Made by a program: the position numbers and the translations under genes
In this document: positions 8,271-16,046 of the stretch, one piece after another
Layout of the letters: each line of letters opens with the position of its first letter
Numbering within the stretch: the first letter of the stretch is position 1
The notes under the pieces: generated by a model
Told to the model about the DNA's origin: nothing
What the model saw: the letters and a program-made list of their open reading frames with translations, nothing else
The model's database searches: none
Source: Paenibacillus oleatilyticus
GTDB lineage: Bacteria; Bacillota; Bacilli; Paenibacillales; NBRC-103111
DNA: 64,000 nucleotides
Direction: 5' to 3'
Assembly: GCF_018998565.1 (NCBI RefSeq)
Contig: NZ_JAHNZO010000017.1
Coordinates: forward strand, 89,806 to 153,805

Positions 8271-9296
8271 ATGGATCGCATTGTCCAATCGATGAAGCAG
8301 CAGAGCCGGACCCGGTTTCTGCTCTTCCTTTTTTCCATTTCGATTCTCATCTTGGCCGCAGGATTGCTGTTCAGCTTGAAATGGGGACAGGCTCAAATCT
8401 CGTGGCGCACGCTCTATGAAGCGCTGACCTATCAAGGCCAGGACAAAAATCATCTCTATATCCAAACGCTGCGCCTGCCCCGCACGCTGACGGCATGCAT
8501 CGTAGGCATGCTGCTGGCGTTAGCCGGGCTGCTGACCCAGCTCGCCACGAAAAACCCGCTGGCGTCCCCGCATGTGTTCGGCATTAACGCCGGAGCGTCC
8601 TTGGCCGTCGTGTTCGGATTGCTGGCGGTCGCGGAACTGTCGATTATCGGCTCGATGCTGTTTGCTTTTGCAGGAGCGGCGGCCGGGGCGCTGCTGGTCT
8701 GGTCGTTGACCGGTAATGAGCATAAGCAGTATGTCCGGTTGGCTTTGGCGGGGATTACGGTTCATTTTCTGCTCGCGTCCTTGACGGAAGGTCTGATTAT
8801 CCTCAATCAGTATTCAACGGAGAGCATGATCTTCTGGCTCGTCGGGTCGGTGAATCAGGCGGGATGGCCGGAGGTTCGCATGATCCTGCCGTTCTTCCTC
8901 GGCAGTCTGCTGCTGCTGGCCGTCATGCTCCCTTCCTTCCGCCTGCTGCTGATCGATGATGAGATCGCCGCCGGATTGGGTCAACGGGTCGCGGTCGTCC
9001 GGGGCATCGCCGTGCTGCTCGTCTTGCTCATGGCCGGATCGGCGGTCGCGGTATGCGGGCCGATCGGGTTCGTCTGCCTGATCGTTCCCCACATCGCCCG
9101 CGCCTTGGCCGGCAGCCGTATGGGCGTTCTCGTACCGCTCACCGCGCTGCTTGGCGGCTCGCTGCTCGTCTATGCCGACTTGCTCAGCCGCATGATCGCG
9201 TTCCCGTTCGAATCCCCCGTAGGCATTGTCACGGCAGTGATTGGCGGTCCGTTCTTCGTTTATTTGGCCCGGCGCAAAGGAGGGACCAACCGGTGA
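8271..9296 (+). CDS. FecCD-family iron-siderophore ABC transporter permease (first)
   Basis: A 341-residue FecCD/BtuC-type permease with about nine to ten hydrophobic helices. Hallmarks include TLRLPRTLTACIVGMLLALAGLLTQLATKNPLASPHVFGINAGAS near the N-terminus and GPIGFVCLIVPHIARALAG near the C-terminus. It starts 5 bp after the binding-protein stop, and the preceding GGGAG overlaps that gene's end. It forms the channel with the next gene. Confidence 0.87.
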   Translation: MDRIVQSMKQQSRTRFLLFLFSISILILAAGLLFSLKWGQAQISWRTLYEALTYQGQDKNHLYIQTLRLPRTLTACIVGMLLALAGLLTQLATKNPLASPHVFGINAGASLAVVFGLLAVAELSIIGSMLFAFAGAAAGALLVWSLTGNEHKQYVRLALAGITVHFLLASLTEGLIILNQYSTESMIFWLVGSVNQAGWPEVRMILPFFLGSLLLLAVMLPSFRLLLIDDEIAAGLGQRVAVVRGIAVLLVLLMAGSAVAVCGPIGFVCLIVPHIARALAGSRMGVLVPLTALLGGSLLVYADLLSRMIAFPFESPVGIVTAVIGGPFFVYLARRKGGTNR

Positions 9297-10276
9297 AAAA
9301 AGGCTTCGTACTTGGCGCCGCATTGCTAATCATGATCCTGTTGGCCGTTGTGTCCGTCGCGGTCGGAGCCGTCTCCGTTCCCGTGCGGGACATCGGACCG
9401 AGCTTACTGTCCGCAAACGGCCCGTTTTATTTTATCGTTCATGAGGTTCGGCTGCCGCGGGTGATCGTGGGCATTCTGGCAGGTTTCGGGCTTGCGGTCA
9501 GCGGCGTCATTCTCCAAAGCCTGGTCCGCAATCCGCTCGCCAGTCCCGACGTGATCGGGATTACGAAAGGAGCCGGATTGTCGGCGGCGGCGGTCATCTT
9601 CCTGTTTCCCCAATCGCCGGGGTACGTCATTCCGGCAGCGGCTTTTGCCGGAGCGATCGGGGCCTTTGTTATCCTCATGCTGCTGAGCCGCAGATTGACG
9701 TTAAGCCCCGCGTCTCTGGCTCTGGTCGGCGTAGCCGTCGGCGCCGTCTTTCAGGCCGGCATCCAGTACTTGATCGTGACCCACCCGACCAACGTCAACA
9801 TGGCGCTGCTGTGGATGTCGGGCAGCTTGTGGAGCCGAGGCTGGCGAGAGGTATTTTCTCTCCTTCCTTGGATCGCCGTGTTCCTGCCGCTCGCCTGGGG
9901 GAGCTTTGCGAAGCTGAATGTATTTCAATTGGGGGATGAGACGAGCGCTTCCCTCGGCTTAAACGTCGTTCGTCAGCGGTTCTGGCTCCTGCTGTTGGCG
10001 GTTGCTCTCGCCGGGATTTCCGTATCGGCGGTCGGAGCCATCGGGTTCGTCGGGCTGATCGCGCCGCATATGGCCCGCAGCCTTGTTGGCGGCCGGCATC
10101 AGTGGCTCATTCCGCTCGCCGCGCTAATCGGGGCCGACCTGATGCTGCTCGGTGACTGCCTCGGCCGCATCATCGTGATTCCGCGGGAAGTGCCGGTCGG
10201 CATCATGACCGCGATTATCGGCGCGCCTTATTTTGTCTATTTGCTGCGCAAAGAGCGCGTACGGAGGCTGCGGTAA
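9293..10276 (+). CDS. FecCD-family iron-siderophore ABC transporter permease (second)
   Basis: The open frame runs far upstream inside the preceding gene, but GTG at 9293 overlaps that gene's stop by 4 nt (GTGA) and is preceded by AAAGGAGGG at the right distance, giving 327 residues. FecCD motifs are clear: EVRLPRVIVGILAGFGLAVSGVILQSLVRNPLASPDVIGI and GAIGFVGLIAPHMARSLVGG. No ATPase gene follows; a terminator comes directly after. As in several Bacillus siderophore systems, an ATPase encoded elsewhere (YusV/FpbC type) is probably shared. Confidence 0.88.
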   Translation: MKKGFVLGAALLIMILLAVVSVAVGAVSVPVRDIGPSLLSANGPFYFIVHEVRLPRVIVGILAGFGLAVSGVILQSLVRNPLASPDVIGITKGAGLSAAAVIFLFPQSPGYVIPAAAFAGAIGAFVILMLLSRRLTLSPASLALVGVAVGAVFQAGIQYLIVTHPTNVNMALLWMSGSLWSRGWREVFSLLPWIAVFLPLAWGSFAKLNVFQLGDETSASLGLNVVRQRFWLLLLAVALAGISVSAVGAIGFVGLIAPHMARSLVGGRHQWLIPLAALIGADLMLLGDCLGRIIVIPREVPVGIMTAIIGAPYFVYLLRKERVRRLR

Positions 10277-10281
10277 TACTT

Positions 10282-10333
10282 AACCCCTGCTATTGAAGCT
10301 ATGGCATGCCATGCTTTGATGTGCAGGGGTTTT
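10282..10333 (+). terminator. Terminator of the siderophore importer operon
   Basis: AACCCCTGC (10282-10290) pairs with GCAGGGGTT (10323-10331) followed by Ts, with an inner palindrome GGCATGCC in the loop. Confidence 0.75.
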
Positions 10334-10390
10334 CCTATCGCGGGACTGAGCATGGCCAGAGTAATATAGTAACCATAGGGGGCGAGTGAA

Positions 10391-10615
10391 GTGTTGAAAT
10401 GCAACTTGAGAAAGCTCATGGCGGAGCATCGAATCGACGATATATCCGATTTAATGAGGTTATCGGGAATCAGTCGAAATTCGATCAATAAGCTATACCG
10501 GGAAACGAATATCGAAACAACAAAGCTAGAAACGTTATTTAAGCTGTGCGATACCTTCCAATGCACCTTGTCCGACTTCATTGAATATGAACCTGAAGGC
10601 AAAAACGAGGTGTAA
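10391..10615 (+). CDS. Small XRE/Cro-CI-type HTH regulator
   Basis: A 74-residue single-domain helix-turn-helix protein starting at GTG, with GGGGCGAG upstream. The HTH is IDDISDLMRLSGISRNSINKLYRE, followed by the family's closing helices (LETLFKLCDTFQCTLSDFIEYEPE). It resembles the YozG/YdzL-type minimal XRE proteins of Bacillus. It is monocistronic between two terminators. Target genes cannot be told from the sequence. Confidence 0.8.
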   Translation: MLKCNLRKLMAEHRIDDISDLMRLSGISRNSINKLYRETNIETTKLETLFKLCDTFQCTLSDFIEYEPEGKNEV

Positions 10616-10616
10616 T

Positions 10617-10654
10617 AAAAGGAGCTTCCCGTGACCAACGGAAAAGCTCCTTTT
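10617..10654. terminator. Bidirectional terminator shared in sequence with the glycosyltransferase terminator
   Basis: AAAAGGAGCTT (10617-10627) pairs with AAGCTCCTTTT (10644-10654). It is a near copy of the hairpin at 11239-11275 and forms part of the same degenerate duplication. Confidence 0.8.
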
Positions 10655-10736
10655 CGTATGAGTGCAGAATCCTTGCTTCTTTTCTCAAGCACCACGCCCG
10701 CTCCGAGCTCGGCAACACGCTCGGCCAGACATAGCG
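10655..10736 (-). pseudogene. Internally deleted remnant of the neighbouring macrolide-type glycosyltransferase
   Basis: On the minus strand this reads LAERVAELGAGVVLEK, almost identical to VAERVAELGAGVALNK of the intact gene at 11311-12510. It then jumps straight into that gene's 3' flank (AAGG...CTGCACT.AT.CG..AAGGAGCTT) and its terminator hairpin. Start, N-terminal domain and most of the C-terminal domain are missing, so it cannot encode an enzyme. Confidence 0.7.
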
Positions 10737-10847
10737 AGACATAGGGAGTTATACGTTGCATGACGTAAAATGCCGTGATAAAATAAAGACAACGTCAACG
10801 TTGTTTTGAAGCTAACCGTATAAGAAAATCGAGTTCACCCGTATACT

Positions 10848-10885
10848 AAAAAGAGCCTTCACCGCTGCGAACGGTAAAGACTCTT
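10848..10885 (-). terminator. Strong minus-strand terminator
   Basis: Read on the minus strand, a 14-bp stem (two G-U pairs) closes over a 7-nt loop and is followed by TTTTT. The stem arms are 10872-10885 and 10851-10864. It probably ends the transcript of the 43-codon gene at 10968-11099. Confidence 0.7.
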
Positions 10886-10940
10886 AGGACCCGAAAGGCT
10901 GTGGATCACCACGGCGCGCCAAAACAAAATCTTGGTTCAG

Positions 10941-10985
10941 CGAAACCCACCGTAGGCGGTCAACCTATTACGCGGTGGGTTTTCG
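10941..10985. other. Hairpin at the 3' end of the small membrane peptide gene
   Basis: CGAAACCCACCG (10941-10952) pairs with CGGTGGGTTTTCG (10973-10985), overlapping the last codons and stop of the 43-residue frame. It may stabilise or terminate the transcript, or act in a plus-strand antisense RNA. Confidence 0.55.
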
Positions 10986-11099
10986 CTTGTTACGAAACTT
11001 ACGACGCATCCAGCGATAGAGCTTATGGATACCAAACGCAAGGCTTAGCACCGTCACGATCCAACGCAGCACATCATAAAATGCCACAAGGATGACCAT
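10968..11099 (-). CDS. 43-residue basic single-helix membrane peptide, type I toxin-like
   Basis: A short frame on the minus strand: ATG at 11099, stop TAA at 10968. It encodes a hydrophobic N-terminal helix (MVILVAFYDVLRWIVTVLSL) followed by a strongly basic tail rich in R and K (43 residues). AAAGGGGGTGAGG lies about 5 nt before the ATG, an extended -10 promoter (TGCTATAAT) lies upstream, and a strong terminator follows. This layout is like small type I toxins or regulatory membrane peptides of Bacilli, but no family is recognised with certainty and no clear antisense promoter was found. Confidence 0.55.
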   Translation of the reverse strand: MVILVAFYDVLRWIVTVLSLAFGIHKLYRWMRRKFRNKRKPTA

Positions 11100-11172
11100 C
11101 GGCCTCACCCCCTTTCGGGAGGCTGCGCCGTGGTCCGAAAACATCCACCACTATTCATCGTCCATAGAGTCG

Positions 11173-11178
11173 ATTATA
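11173..11178 (-). promoter_or_regulatory. Extended -10 promoter of the small peptide gene
   Basis: On the minus strand TATAAT is preceded by TGC (extended -10). The expected -35 (TAGAGG) is weak. The start point would be near 11166, giving a leader of about 66 nt. Confidence 0.55.
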
Positions 11179-11238
11179 GCATGCTCGCCCCTGTTCCTCT
11201 ACTAAACTTTCAAAGATCTTCCACATGAACTGGAAAGT

Positions 11239-11275
11239 AAAAAAGAGCTTCCCGTTGACAACCGAGAAGCTCCTT
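11239..11275 (-). terminator. Terminator of the glycosyltransferase gene
   Basis: On the minus strand AGCTTCTCG pairs with CGGGAAGCT and is followed by TTTTTT, shortly after the gene's stop. Confidence 0.8.
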
Positions 11276-11310
11276 GGCGCATAAGTGCAGTCCCCCTTCC
11301 TTTCAGCGTC

Positions 11311-12510
11311 TTACCCTACTTTTACCTGCGAGATATACTTCACGATCTCGTCCGCCGCTTGCCGGGCCCCGCCACCCGTGCGCAGCGATTCGCCGACCCG
11401 GGCCGCCGCTTCGCGGTAGGAAGGCGTCCCCAGCACCCGGTTCACCGTATCGCGCAGCAGGTCGGCTGTCAGTTCCGTTTTATTAAGCGCAACGCCCGCT
11501 CCGAGTTCGGCCACACGTTCGGCCACCTTCGGCTGATCGGCTCCTTGCGGGACCAGCACCAGCGGCAGTCCGTGCGACAAGCCTTCGTTCGTGCTGTTCA
11601 TTCCGCCGTGGGTAATGAATAAACGGGCGTGCTGAAGCACTTCAAGCTGCGGCACATAAGGACGGACGATAAAATTGTCCGGGATGTCGCCGAGCGACTC
11701 GATCTCGGTCTCCCGACCGACCGACATCACGATCGTATTACCGGAACCGCCGAACGCTTTCAAACAATTTCGGTAAAAATCAATATCCTTGTTGAACGCC
11801 GTCCCCAGCGAAATGTAAATGACGGATTTCCCCGCAAGCTCAGGCATCTCGGGCTCTGCCTGCAGACGCGCGGACACGGAAGGGCCTACAAATTTGTAGC
11901 TGTCGTCAAAGTCGTCTCCCCTTGGCTGGAACAATCGGGAGGTATATACGATCGTCATCGGCTCGGGGTTGAAGAACGCCTCATAAGGCGAGCGGACAAC
12001 ATAGCCGTAGTCGCGCCGGAGCTTGGCCGTCAAGCGGTCGAAGTCCGCTTGCGCCTGTTCGGCCGAACCGGAAGAAGAAGCAGCATCGAGATGCTCTATA
12101 AAGCGGTGAAAATGCGCTTCCGTCTGCGCAAAAGACGTGCTGGAGTTGATCGCCGGTAATTGCAGCAAATGAGCCATCAGCCGCCCGCCCCCGAACATGG
12201 AGTCGTGTACGATATAATCGAACGGTTTGGCTTTGGCCTCCTCCAAGACTAAGGGAACGAGAGCCTCCGCCCCTTCCAGCATACCGTTAACACGGCCGAA
12301 CGGATGGATATCGTGCTTCAAGAATCCCTCGAAGAAACGGAAAAAATCGTAGGCCCGCACCTCGGCCCCTACCTTCTCCAGACGCTCTCTGAAATTTTCC
12401 GTTGTGAAATAAACGACCTCATTTCCGCGCTGAACCAGCTCCTGCACGACACTTACCGTGGGGTTCACATGTCCTTCCGCCCCGCCATTCATAAATAAAA
12501 TACGTGCCAC
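11311..12510 (-). CDS. Macrolide-type UDP-glycosyltransferase (MGT/YjiC family)
   Basis: A 399-residue GT1-fold (GT-B) enzyme expected to move a sugar from a UDP-sugar to small hydrophobic acceptors such as macrolides or flavonoids. The N-terminal acceptor domain begins ILFMNGGAEGHVNPTVSVVQEL with the catalytic His in GHVNP. The C-terminal donor domain carries the signature FITHGGMNSTNEGLSHGLPLVLVPQGADQ. It is monocistronic, with its own terminator. A deleted partial copy of the same gene lies 0.6 kb downstream. Natural substrate unknown; antibiotic inactivation is possible from the family. Confidence 0.87.
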   Translation of the reverse strand: MARILFMNGGAEGHVNPTVSVVQELVQRGNEVVYFTTENFRERLEKVGAEVRAYDFFRFFEGFLKHDIHPFGRVNGMLEGAEALVPLVLEEAKAKPFDYIVHDSMFGGGRLMAHLLQLPAINSSTSFAQTEAHFHRFIEHLDAASSSGSAEQAQADFDRLTAKLRRDYGYVVRSPYEAFFNPEPMTIVYTSRLFQPRGDDFDDSYKFVGPSVSARLQAEPEMPELAGKSVIYISLGTAFNKDIDFYRNCLKAFGGSGNTIVMSVGRETEIESLGDIPDNFIVRPYVPQLEVLQHARLFITHGGMNSTNEGLSHGLPLVLVPQGADQPKVAERVAELGAGVALNKTELTADLLRDTVNRVLGTPSYREAAARVGESLRTGGGARQAADEIVKYISQVKVG

Positions 12511-12658
12511 GATTCATTCAGCCTCCTTCGCCCCTCATTTATTTGGGACTATATTCCATTTTATCACTTTTTAATCTCCGATGGGAATGCCAAAGGATTC
12601 ATGTTTCGTTGCCCAAGCCCGGGATGCCGCCGCTAATTCAACATGGTGCCGAAGGCGG

Positions 12659-12690
12659 AAAAACCCGCCTATCTATCCATGGGCGGGTTT
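12659..12690 (-). terminator. Terminator of the YiaA/B-domain gene
   Basis: AAACCCGCC (12661-12669) pairs with GGCGGGTTT (12682-12690); on the minus strand it runs into TTTTTCC just after the stop at 12706. Confidence 0.8.
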
Positions 12691-12705
12691 AATATATCTA
12701 TGAAA

Positions 12706-13170
12706 TTAGCCATTCATATTTTGATTATCCAAAATCTCTTTGTCCTCGGCGTTATCGCGGGTCACCTTTTGCACCCCGATCGCACTATAGGAAATCAGCA
12801 GCATAACGGCAATGTAGTAGCCTTTTACGTTCAGTTCGAACGGCGCGTTAAACAAACCGATGAAAAACATAGCGAATCCGATGACCAACCCTGCGACTGC
12901 CATTCCTGTGAAAGCGGGCGTGTTACGCATGCGGTGCTTTGGATTTTCGTTTCTTAACTCCTTATCCTCGGCGTTGTCGCGGACCACCTTCTGGGTCGCG
13001 ATACTGGTGATGATAATTAAGAACATGCATAGCAAGTAGTACCCTTTTACGTTCAATTCCCAATCCGCATTGTAGATGCCAAGACAATATAAGAATATGC
13101 CTGCGGCCAGTGCAAAGTACGAAGCTGCGGTAAAAGCTGCGGTGTTACGTTTTTGATATTTTGGGTACAT
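12706..13170 (-). CDS. YiaA/B two-helix-domain membrane protein (tandem duplicate)
   Basis: A 154-residue integral membrane protein with two copies of the YiaA/B unit. Each has two transmembrane helices and the shared motif (W/F)ELNVKGYY followed by QKV(V/T)RDNAEDKE. Copy 1 spans about residues 8-70 and copy 2 about residues 83-146. The family's function is unknown. It is monocistronic with a terminator. Confidence 0.85.
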   Translation of the reverse strand: MYPKYQKRNTAAFTAASYFALAAGIFLYCLGIYNADWELNVKGYYLLCMFLIIITSIATQKVVRDNAEDKELRNENPKHRMRNTPAFTGMAVAGLVIGFAMFFIGLFNAPFELNVKGYYIAVMLLISYSAIGVQKVTRDNAEDKEILDNQNMNG

Positions 13171-13392
13171 GGGCGGACACTCCTCTTGAGGTTACGAACG
13201 ACTAATACGCGAATCTTTAGTTCGTCGTTAGAATTGGTTGCCTTTTACAGATATATTAACTTACCGGTTACTATGTGAAAAGTCTTATTTTCATCTAGTA
13301 CTGGATAAGCTGTTGGGTAACCGTCAAGCGGCGGGTACCTTCTCTAAATGAAGGGATATGTTAGTTGAATGCGTTCTATACCGAGCCGCAAC

Positions 13393-13430
13393 AAAAAAAA
13401 GCGCCGACGTTGTTACGCCGCGCGCTTTTT
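13393..13430 (-). terminator. Terminator of the 100-residue acidic protein gene
   Basis: AAAAGCGC pairs with GCGCTTTT around a 17-nt loop; on the minus strand the stem ends in a long T run. Confidence 0.75.
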
Positions 13431-13440
13431 CCTGCATTAC

Positions 13441-13734
13441 TTACTCCGCTTCCCCGACATGCTCCTTGCAGAAAGCTTTTACAACTTCCAATTCGTCGTC
13501 TTCCAGTTCAAAATCAAGCAGCTGCTCCGTCGTCCGCTCGAAAATTTCGTGCTTTACGATGCTGGCCTGGTCCCCGTCCACGCCGTAAATGACCCGGACA
13601 TATAACCCCTGCTCGGAGTACAGCTCGTCATCCTCTTCAACTTCGATATCCAGTATAAACTCGTACCGTTTGCCGGACAAAATGCCGAATGGGTCTTTCA
13701 CGAGCTCTACGCTGTAACCGGTAATGGTGAACAT
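13441..13734 (-). CDS. Conserved small acidic protein (DUF6509-like)
   Basis: The frame is open from 13752 (TTG), but ATG at 13734 is preceded by GAAAGGATG at the right distance, giving 97 residues. The sequence (TGYSVELVKDPFGILSGKRYEF, then acidic ELYSEQGLYVRVIYGVD and FELEDDELEVVKAFCKEH) matches a family common in Paenibacillus and Bacillus. I recall it as DUF6509, but cannot confirm that here. It is very acidic and cytosolic, with no known role. Its neighbour is divergent to nothing, and it has its own terminator. Confidence 0.7.
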   Translation of the reverse strand: MFTITGYSVELVKDPFGILSGKRYEFILDIEVEEDDELYSEQGLYVRVIYGVDGDQASIVKHEIFERTTEQLLDFELEDDELEVVKAFCKEHVGEAE

Positions 13735-13854
13735 AGTATCATCCTTTCTCAACCGCCGAACCTTTATTCCGAACCTTTATATTATACACGAAATTCAGAG
13801 AAAGGTTTGATGCCGCCGAGAAATGAATTATAACCCGCTCATGCCGTCCCGAAA

Positions 13855-14922
13855 TTACACCTGCACCATCCAGCCGAGCTTATCTTCGAGCTTCCCGCTC
13901 TGGATGCCGGTGAGCGTATCGTACAGCTTCGCGGACAGCTCTCCGGTCTCGCCGCCGTTGATGATCAGCTTCTCGCCGCGCCAATTCAGCTCGCCGACCG
14001 GGGAGATGACCGCCGCCGTGCCCGTGCCGAACGCCTCTTCAAGCGTACCCGCCCGGTGTGCTTCGTACAGCTCCTCGATGCTGACCGGCCGCTCTTCGAC
14101 CGGAACGCCCCAGCTTTGCAGCAATTGAATCATCGAATCGCGCGTGATTCCTTTCAGGATACTGCCGTTCAACGCCGGGGTGATGACCTTCCCGTTGACC
14201 TTGAAGAAGACGTTCATGCTCCCGACTTCTTCTACGTACTTCTTATGCACGCCGTCGAGCCACAGCACCTGCGAATACCCTTCCAGCGCGGCTTCCTCCT
14301 GCGCCTTGAGACTCGCGGCGTAGTTCCCGGCCGTCTTCGCGCTGCCGGTACCGCCAGGGACGGCGCGGACGAATTCCGACTCGACATGGATTTTGACCGG
14401 ACGGATGCCTTCGGCATAGTACGCTCCGACCGGCGACATGATGATCATGAAGATATACCGTTTCGAAGCGGCAACGCCCAGCACAGGCTCCGTCGCAATG
14501 ACGAAAGGACGAATATACAGCGAAGTGCCTTCGTTGTCCGGTACCCAGTCCCGATCCGTTTGGACCAGCTTCTTCAGCCCTTCCAGCGCCAGCTCCACGT
14601 CCAGGTGCGGAATGCTCATCCGGTCGTTCGAATGATTCAAGCGCTTGAAGTTTTGATCCGGGCGGAATACCAGAATGCGTCCGTCCGCGGTACGGTACGC
14701 TTTCAGCCCTTCGAATACCGTCTGGCCGTAATGAAACACTTTTGCCGCCGGGTCCAAGCTGATCGACTGGTACGGCACGACGCGGGGAGAATGCCACCCG
14801 CGGCCTTCCTCATAATCCAGCATAAACATGTGGTCCGTGAATACGGTTCCAAACCCGACTCGGCTTACATCGGGCTTTTGTTTTGGGGCCTTGGTCAGCT
14901 CCACTTCGATATTAAGCGCCAT
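13855..14922 (-). CDS. ilvE: Branched-chain-amino-acid aminotransferase (IlvE)
   Basis: A fold-type IV PLP enzyme that interconverts Leu, Ile and Val with their 2-oxo acids. GAAGAGGAG abuts the upstream ATG at 14931, so the ATG at 14922 (spacing about 9) is favoured; this gives 355 residues. The PLP lysine lies in GTGSAKTAGNYAASL (K196), with the usual VFHYGQTVFEGLKAYR early segment and EAFGTGTAAVISPVG near the end. It lies divergent to a LysR gene, with a palindromic operator in the shared 130-bp gap. No T-box leader is visible. Confidence 0.93.
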   Translation of the reverse strand: MALNIEVELTKAPKQKPDVSRVGFGTVFTDHMFMLDYEEGRGWHSPRVVPYQSISLDPAAKVFHYGQTVFEGLKAYRTADGRILVFRPDQNFKRLNHSNDRMSIPHLDVELALEGLKKLVQTDRDWVPDNEGTSLYIRPFVIATEPVLGVAASKRYIFMIIMSPVGAYYAEGIRPVKIHVESEFVRAVPGGTGSAKTAGNYAASLKAQEEAALEGYSQVLWLDGVHKKYVEEVGSMNVFFKVNGKVITPALNGSILKGITRDSMIQLLQSWGVPVEERPVSIEELYEAHRAGTLEEAFGTGTAAVISPVGELNWRGEKLIINGGETGELSAKLYDTLTGIQSGKLEDKLGWMVQV

Positions 14923-14955
14923 TCTTCGCATCTCCTCTTCAAAGGTATATTTCTT

Positions 14956-14961
14956 ATTATA
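14956..14961 (-). promoter_or_regulatory. -10 element of ilvE
   Basis: TATAAT on the minus strand, about 35 nt before the ilvE start. The -35 is not clear, which fits activation by a LysR-type protein. Confidence 0.5.
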
Positions 14962-15020
14962 TTAGTTGAATGGTATCAGTTCTTCCGATATATTGAAAAT
15001 ATCTGTTTTATTGGAGAACG

Positions 15021-15035
15021 ATACCTTAAAGGTAT
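15021..15035. promoter_or_regulatory. LysR-type operator between ilvE and lysR
   Basis: ATACCTTAAAGGTAT is a perfect 7-1-7 palindrome that contains the T-N11-A LysR box. A further half site (AAAGGTAT) lies near 14941, close to the ilvE -10, as expected for a LysR activation site. Confidence 0.7.
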
Positions 15036-15056
15036 GAATGAAGGGAGCGGCCCGGG

Positions 15057-15947
15057 ATGGACTTGCGTCAGCTGAGATACTTTTTGGCGATTGTGAAGGA
15101 AGGGCAAATTACGCGCGCGGCCAAAGCGCTGAACATGGAGCAGCCCCCGCTCAGCCGGCAGCTCAAGCTGATGGAGGAGGAGCTCGGGGTAACCTTGTTC
15201 GACCGGGACGGCAAAAGGCTTCGGCTGACGCATGCGGGAGAGCTGCTGCGGCAGAAGGCGGAAAGCCTGCTGCACCAGTTCAACGAATCGATGCAGGAAG
15301 TGAAGGAGCTGGACGAGGGCGTCCAAGGCGTGCTGTCCATCGGCGCCGTCGTCTCGTGCATCTCGCTTCTGCCCCAGCGCATCGAGACGTTCCGGGAGAA
15401 GTACCCGGAGGTTACCTTCCGCATCTGGGAGGGCGATCATTTCCTCCTCGGGGAGCAATTGGAGAAACGGAGCGTCGAGCTGATCGTCGCCCGGCTTCCT
15501 TTCGAAGCTTCCTCCGAGTCGCAGTCATATGCGGTACGGCCGCTGCCGTCCGATCCGTTCGTCGTCGTCATCCCCGGCAAGTGGCTGCCGGACCCTGCGC
15601 AGGAGACGATCCGCATGCAGGAGCTGGCGGACTTCCCGTTTCTGACGCTCAAAACGGACCGGACGACCGGCATGCACGACCGGGTGGTCACCGAGTGCCG
15701 CCGTCACGGCTTCGAGCCGCGCATCATCTGCGAGTGCTCCAGCGTCGCGGTCATCATCGCGATGGTCGCGGCCGGCCTCGGGGCGACGGTGCTGCCGAAG
15801 TCCGTCATGACGGCGTTCCCTCTCCCGTCGATCCGGACGCTTCCGCTGGCCGATGCCGATTTTCAATCCGATGTCGGCATTCTGTGGCTCAACAACCGCT
15901 ATTTGTCCAGAGCCGCCCGCCGCTTTATCGATCATTTTCTGGAGTAA
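15057..15947 (+). CDS. LysR-family transcriptional regulator
   Basis: A 296-residue LysR protein. The N-terminal winged HTH is MDLRQLRYFLAIVKEGQITRAAKALNMEQPPLSRQLKLMEEELGVTLFDR, followed by a periplasmic-binding-like effector domain (about residues 90-293). It is divergent from ilvE, with a T-N11-A palindrome between them, so it likely regulates itself and ilvE. AAGGGAG lies about 10 nt before the ATG. The effector is unknown. Confidence 0.88.
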   Translation: MDLRQLRYFLAIVKEGQITRAAKALNMEQPPLSRQLKLMEEELGVTLFDRDGKRLRLTHAGELLRQKAESLLHQFNESMQEVKELDEGVQGVLSIGAVVSCISLLPQRIETFREKYPEVTFRIWEGDHFLLGEQLEKRSVELIVARLPFEASSESQSYAVRPLPSDPFVVVIPGKWLPDPAQETIRMQELADFPFLTLKTDRTTGMHDRVVTECRRHGFEPRIICECSSVAVIIAMVAAGLGATVLPKSVMTAFPLPSIRTLPLADADFQSDVGILWLNNRYLSRAARRFIDHFLE

Positions 15948-16046
15948 CGGCCTGACCACTCCGCCCCACCCAGCCCAAAAAAAGGAATTATCGGGCGGGC
16001 CGGCGAAGTTTTCCTTGTCATCTGCTCACAGAGGAGGAAGCAAGCC

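Noticed and set aside
10901..11095. 64-residue plus-strand frame opposite the small membrane peptide
   Set aside because: Low-complexity, hydrophilic, without a ribosome site, and it overlaps the minus-strand peptide gene that has promoter, ribosome site and terminator.
15038..15955. 305-residue frame over the LysR gene
   Set aside because: An Arg/Gly/Ala-rich frame-shifted shadow; the other frame is a full LysR protein with a ribosome site.
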